Below are positions 62,202-64,000 of a stretch of DNA of 64,000 nucleotides, in pieces. Source of the DNA: Bacillus sp. DNRA2 (lineage in GTDB: Bacteria > Bacillota > Bacilli > Bacillales > Cytobacillaceae). The stretch is taken from positions 434,001 to 498,000 of the forward strand of contig NZ_JABAIT010000001.1 of NCBI RefSeq assembly GCF_012843265.1. Direction: 5' to 3'. Position 1 is the first letter of the stretch. Each line of letters starts with the position of its first letter. A program made the translations under genes and the position numbers. The notes under the pieces were generated by a model, which saw nothing but the letters and a program-made list of their open reading frames with translations, made no database searches and was not told the DNA's origin.

Positions 62202-62993
62202 TTACGATGCCGAGCTTAAGTTTTTCTTTTCTAGTTCCTCTGGATTTAAGTACACGTTTAACTTGTGCTCTAACTGCCTGCTAGTGATGCCTTCCTGAAG
62301 CGAGAGTAGACCCTCAACCATAATTTGTCTTATTTCAACCTCTGCTCTAGAAATCAATTTCAATTTATTACTCATTGGATGCCATAATACATATCCGGTG
62401 AAAATCCCTAATAAAGTGGCGATGAATGCCGCAGCAATCGAGTGACCGAGCGCCTCTACATCATTTAAATTGCCTAATGCAGCGATAAGACCTACTACCG
62501 CACCCAATACCCCAAGTGTTGGAGCATACATGCCTGCCTGAGAAAAAATTAAAGCACCTTTACGATGGCGCTCCTCCATGGCACTAATTTTTTCAAGTAG
62601 AACATCACGGGCAAATTCAGAATCAGTTGTATCGACGATAATTTCAAGACCTTGCTTCAAAAATAGGTCATCGACGTTTTGGATTTCACTTTCAAGACCA
62701 AGTAAACCCTCTTTTCTGGCGATGGTTGCCCATTTTGTGAATGTATCGATCAATTCAAGTTTTGAAGGAAGTTGTTTGCCGCCCCCGAAAATGATTTTGA
62801 AAAGAACGGGCATCTTCTTGATTTCGTTTAATGGAAAACTTACAAATAAAGACGCTGCTGTCCCGCCAATGATGATTAAATATGCTGCGGGGTTGTTAAC
62901 AAGTGCGACGAGATTTGCTCCTTTTAGCACCATTCCGACCCCGATTGCAACAAGCGCCAAAACAATCCCTATGAGTGTTGAAGGATCCTTCAA
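62202..62993 (-). CDS. motA: Flagellar stator protein MotA
   Basis: A 263-aa, four-helix stator protein with the conserved cytoplasmic loop (KFVTWAKKEG-type region, here TFTKWATIARKEGLLGLESE) and GMYAPTLGVLGAVVGLIAAL. TTG start 62993 with AAAGGGGGT upstream. Promoter region shared with the divergent cheA. Confidence 0.95.
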   Translation of the reverse strand: MKDPSTLIGIVLALVAIGVGMVLKGANLVALVNNPAAYLIIIGGTAASLFVSFPLNEIKKMPVLFKIIFGGGKQLPSKLELIDTFTKWATIARKEGLLGLESEIQNVDDLFLKQGLEIIVDTTDSEFARDVLLEKISAMEERHRKGALIFSQAGMYAPTLGVLGAVVGLIAALGNLNDVEALGHSIAAAFIATLLGIFTGYVLWHPMSNKLKLISRAEVEIRQIMVEGLLSLQEGITSRQLEHKLNVYLNPEELEKKNLSSAS

Positions 62994-63072
62994 TTTGGCA
63001 CCCCCTTTAATTAAAAAAATGATATCAGTATTATTTTATTGGATATTTTTTGATAACACAACCATTTGTTTG

Positions 63073-63093
63073 ATGGCTAATATTGTTAGCCAT
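63073..63093. promoter_or_regulatory. Dyad between motA and cheA
   Basis: ATGGCTAA (63073-63080) and TTAGCCAT (63086-63093) form an exact 8-bp inverted repeat in the divergent promoter region. It could be an operator; nothing in the sequence names the regulator. Confidence 0.4.
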
Positions 63094-63257
63094 TACCCCG
63101 CTATTAAAACGGTGCATTTTTAACAAAAACTATCAAAATAATACGTCGATTCAATCAAAAAATATGCTAATATAAAGTGTATATTTATCTACAATTATTA
63201 AACTTCTCATTTTCCTGGGGGAACACATTTGATGAAGGTCTGCGAAGGGAGTTTAAA

Positions 63258-64000
63258 ATGGACTTTAACGAATATTTAGAAATATTTTTAGAAGAGTCAA
63301 AAGAGCATTTACAGTCAATTAATGATGAATTGCTAAAACTTGAGTCAGAACCAGATAACACGAGCATTGTGAATGAAATTTTTCGTTCGGCCCACACACT
63401 AAAAGGCATGGCAGGATCAATGGGCTTTGAAGATTTAGCCTCACTGACGCATCAAATGGAAAATGTATTAGACCTTCTCCGCAATGGAAAAATCAACATT
63501 AATTCAGATATTATGGACATCATTTTTAAATGCGTCGATTTAATCGAGAAGATGGTCGTAAGCATCGAAAATGGTGGCGATGGAAAAGAAAATGTTACCG
63601 AAGTAGTAAACGAACTGGCGAGAATTAAAGACGGGACTCCAGCGAAATCGACTCCAACTGCACAAGTTGTAGAGGAAGTCAAAGAGGAGCAGCAGCAGGA
63701 ACCAAAACTTCCGTTAGACGAATTTGTTATTTCACTGATTGGTGAAGCACGGAAAATGGGGAGTTTTTCCTACCAAATTAAAGTAAGCTTTGATGAAAAT
63801 TGCTTAATGAAAAACGTGCGGGCGTACATGGTTATTCAAGCTGCAGAAGAGCTTGGAGAAATTGTGCAAACAAACCCGGCTTCAGAGCAAATTGAAACCG
63901 AGGATTTTGGTGATTCCTTCGTCATGATCTTGATATCACCAAATCCGGCTCAAGAAGTTCAGTCGCAATTAGCGAATGTGATGGAAGTTAAAGAAGTCTT
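63258..64000 (+). CDS. cheA: Chemotaxis histidine kinase CheA (main copy), 3'-truncated by the window
   Basis: The first 248 codons of a second CheA. P1 has the phospho-His in FRSAHTLKGMAGSMGFED (typical HTLKG, unlike the copy at 20428). The P2 CheY-binding domain follows (NVRAYMVIQAAEELGEIVQ). The start is ATG 63258 after GAAGGGAG. The gene runs off the window edge. Confidence 0.94.
   Translation, partial: MDFNEYLEIFLEESKEHLQSINDELLKLESEPDNTSIVNEIFRSAHTLKGMAGSMGFEDLASLTHQMENVLDLLRNGKININSDIMDIIFKCVDLIEKMVVSIENGGDGKENVTEVVNELARIKDGTPAKSTPTAQVVEEVKEEQQQEPKLPLDEFVISLIGEARKMGSFSYQIKVSFDENCLMKNVRAYMVIQAAEELGEIVQTNPASEQIETEDFGDSFVMILISPNPAQEVQSQLANVMEVKEV

Overview
The window is low-GC Bacillaceae-type DNA from an endospore-forming, motile, catalase-positive Firmicute. 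It carries GerA/GerC germination genes, a SleB/CwlJ-type cortex hydrolase, strong AGGAGG-type ribosome sites with frequent TTG/GTG starts, sigma-D (TAAA-N15-GCCGATAT) promoters, PerR boxes and a Bacillus-type set of flagellar genes (FliY, MotE/YlxF, FlgM/FlgN, MotI). Species cannot be fixed from sequence alone. Region 1-20.3 kb is a mosaic of short housekeeping and accessory operons: the end of a germinant-receptor operon; a class A penicillin-binding protein; an MFS transporter; a spore/cell-wall hydrolase; a peroxide-stress group (glutaredoxin-flavoreductase fusion, Dps, catalase, two of them with PerR boxes in identical promoter geometry); a BASS transporter; a TauE exporter; a three-gene ugd-PAP2-glycosyltransferase operon; and a BusR-like (GntR + RCK_C) regulator facing an OpuC/EgtU-type ABC transporter. 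Intergenic spaces here hold seven copies of a GGGGGAC(A/T)GTCCCCC-cored palindrome that is absent from the rest of the window. Region 20.4-25.9 kb is a compact second chemosensory operon (cheA, chemoreceptor, cheR, receiver-less cheB). Region 26-64 kb is one large motility region, nearly all on the + strand: DUF6470-flgM-flgN-flgK-flgL, motI, a Myb-like coiled-coil protein, fliS-fliT, an unknown small protein, a FlgJ-like glucosaminidase, then flgB-flgC-fliE-fliF-fliG-fliH-fliI-fliJ-motE-fliO-fliP-[259-bp repeat element]-fliQ-fliR-flhB-flhA-flhF-flhG-sigD, then cheR-cheB-motE2, fliK-flgD-flgE-fliL-fliM-fliY-cheY-yvyF-like, a 52-bp tandem-repeat array, convergent motAB and the start of the main cheA. 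Compared with the Bacillus subtilis fla/che operon, the fliK-to-cheY block has been lifted out from between motE and fliO and placed after sigD, with a second MotE-like gene at its left edge. Together the genes build the rod, hook, switch, export gate, stator and late-gene sigma switch of one flagellum and supply two sets of adaptation enzymes. Flagellin, FliD, CheW, CheC and CheD are not in the window. Several starts are placed at internal codons with better ribosome sites; these are stated in the entries.
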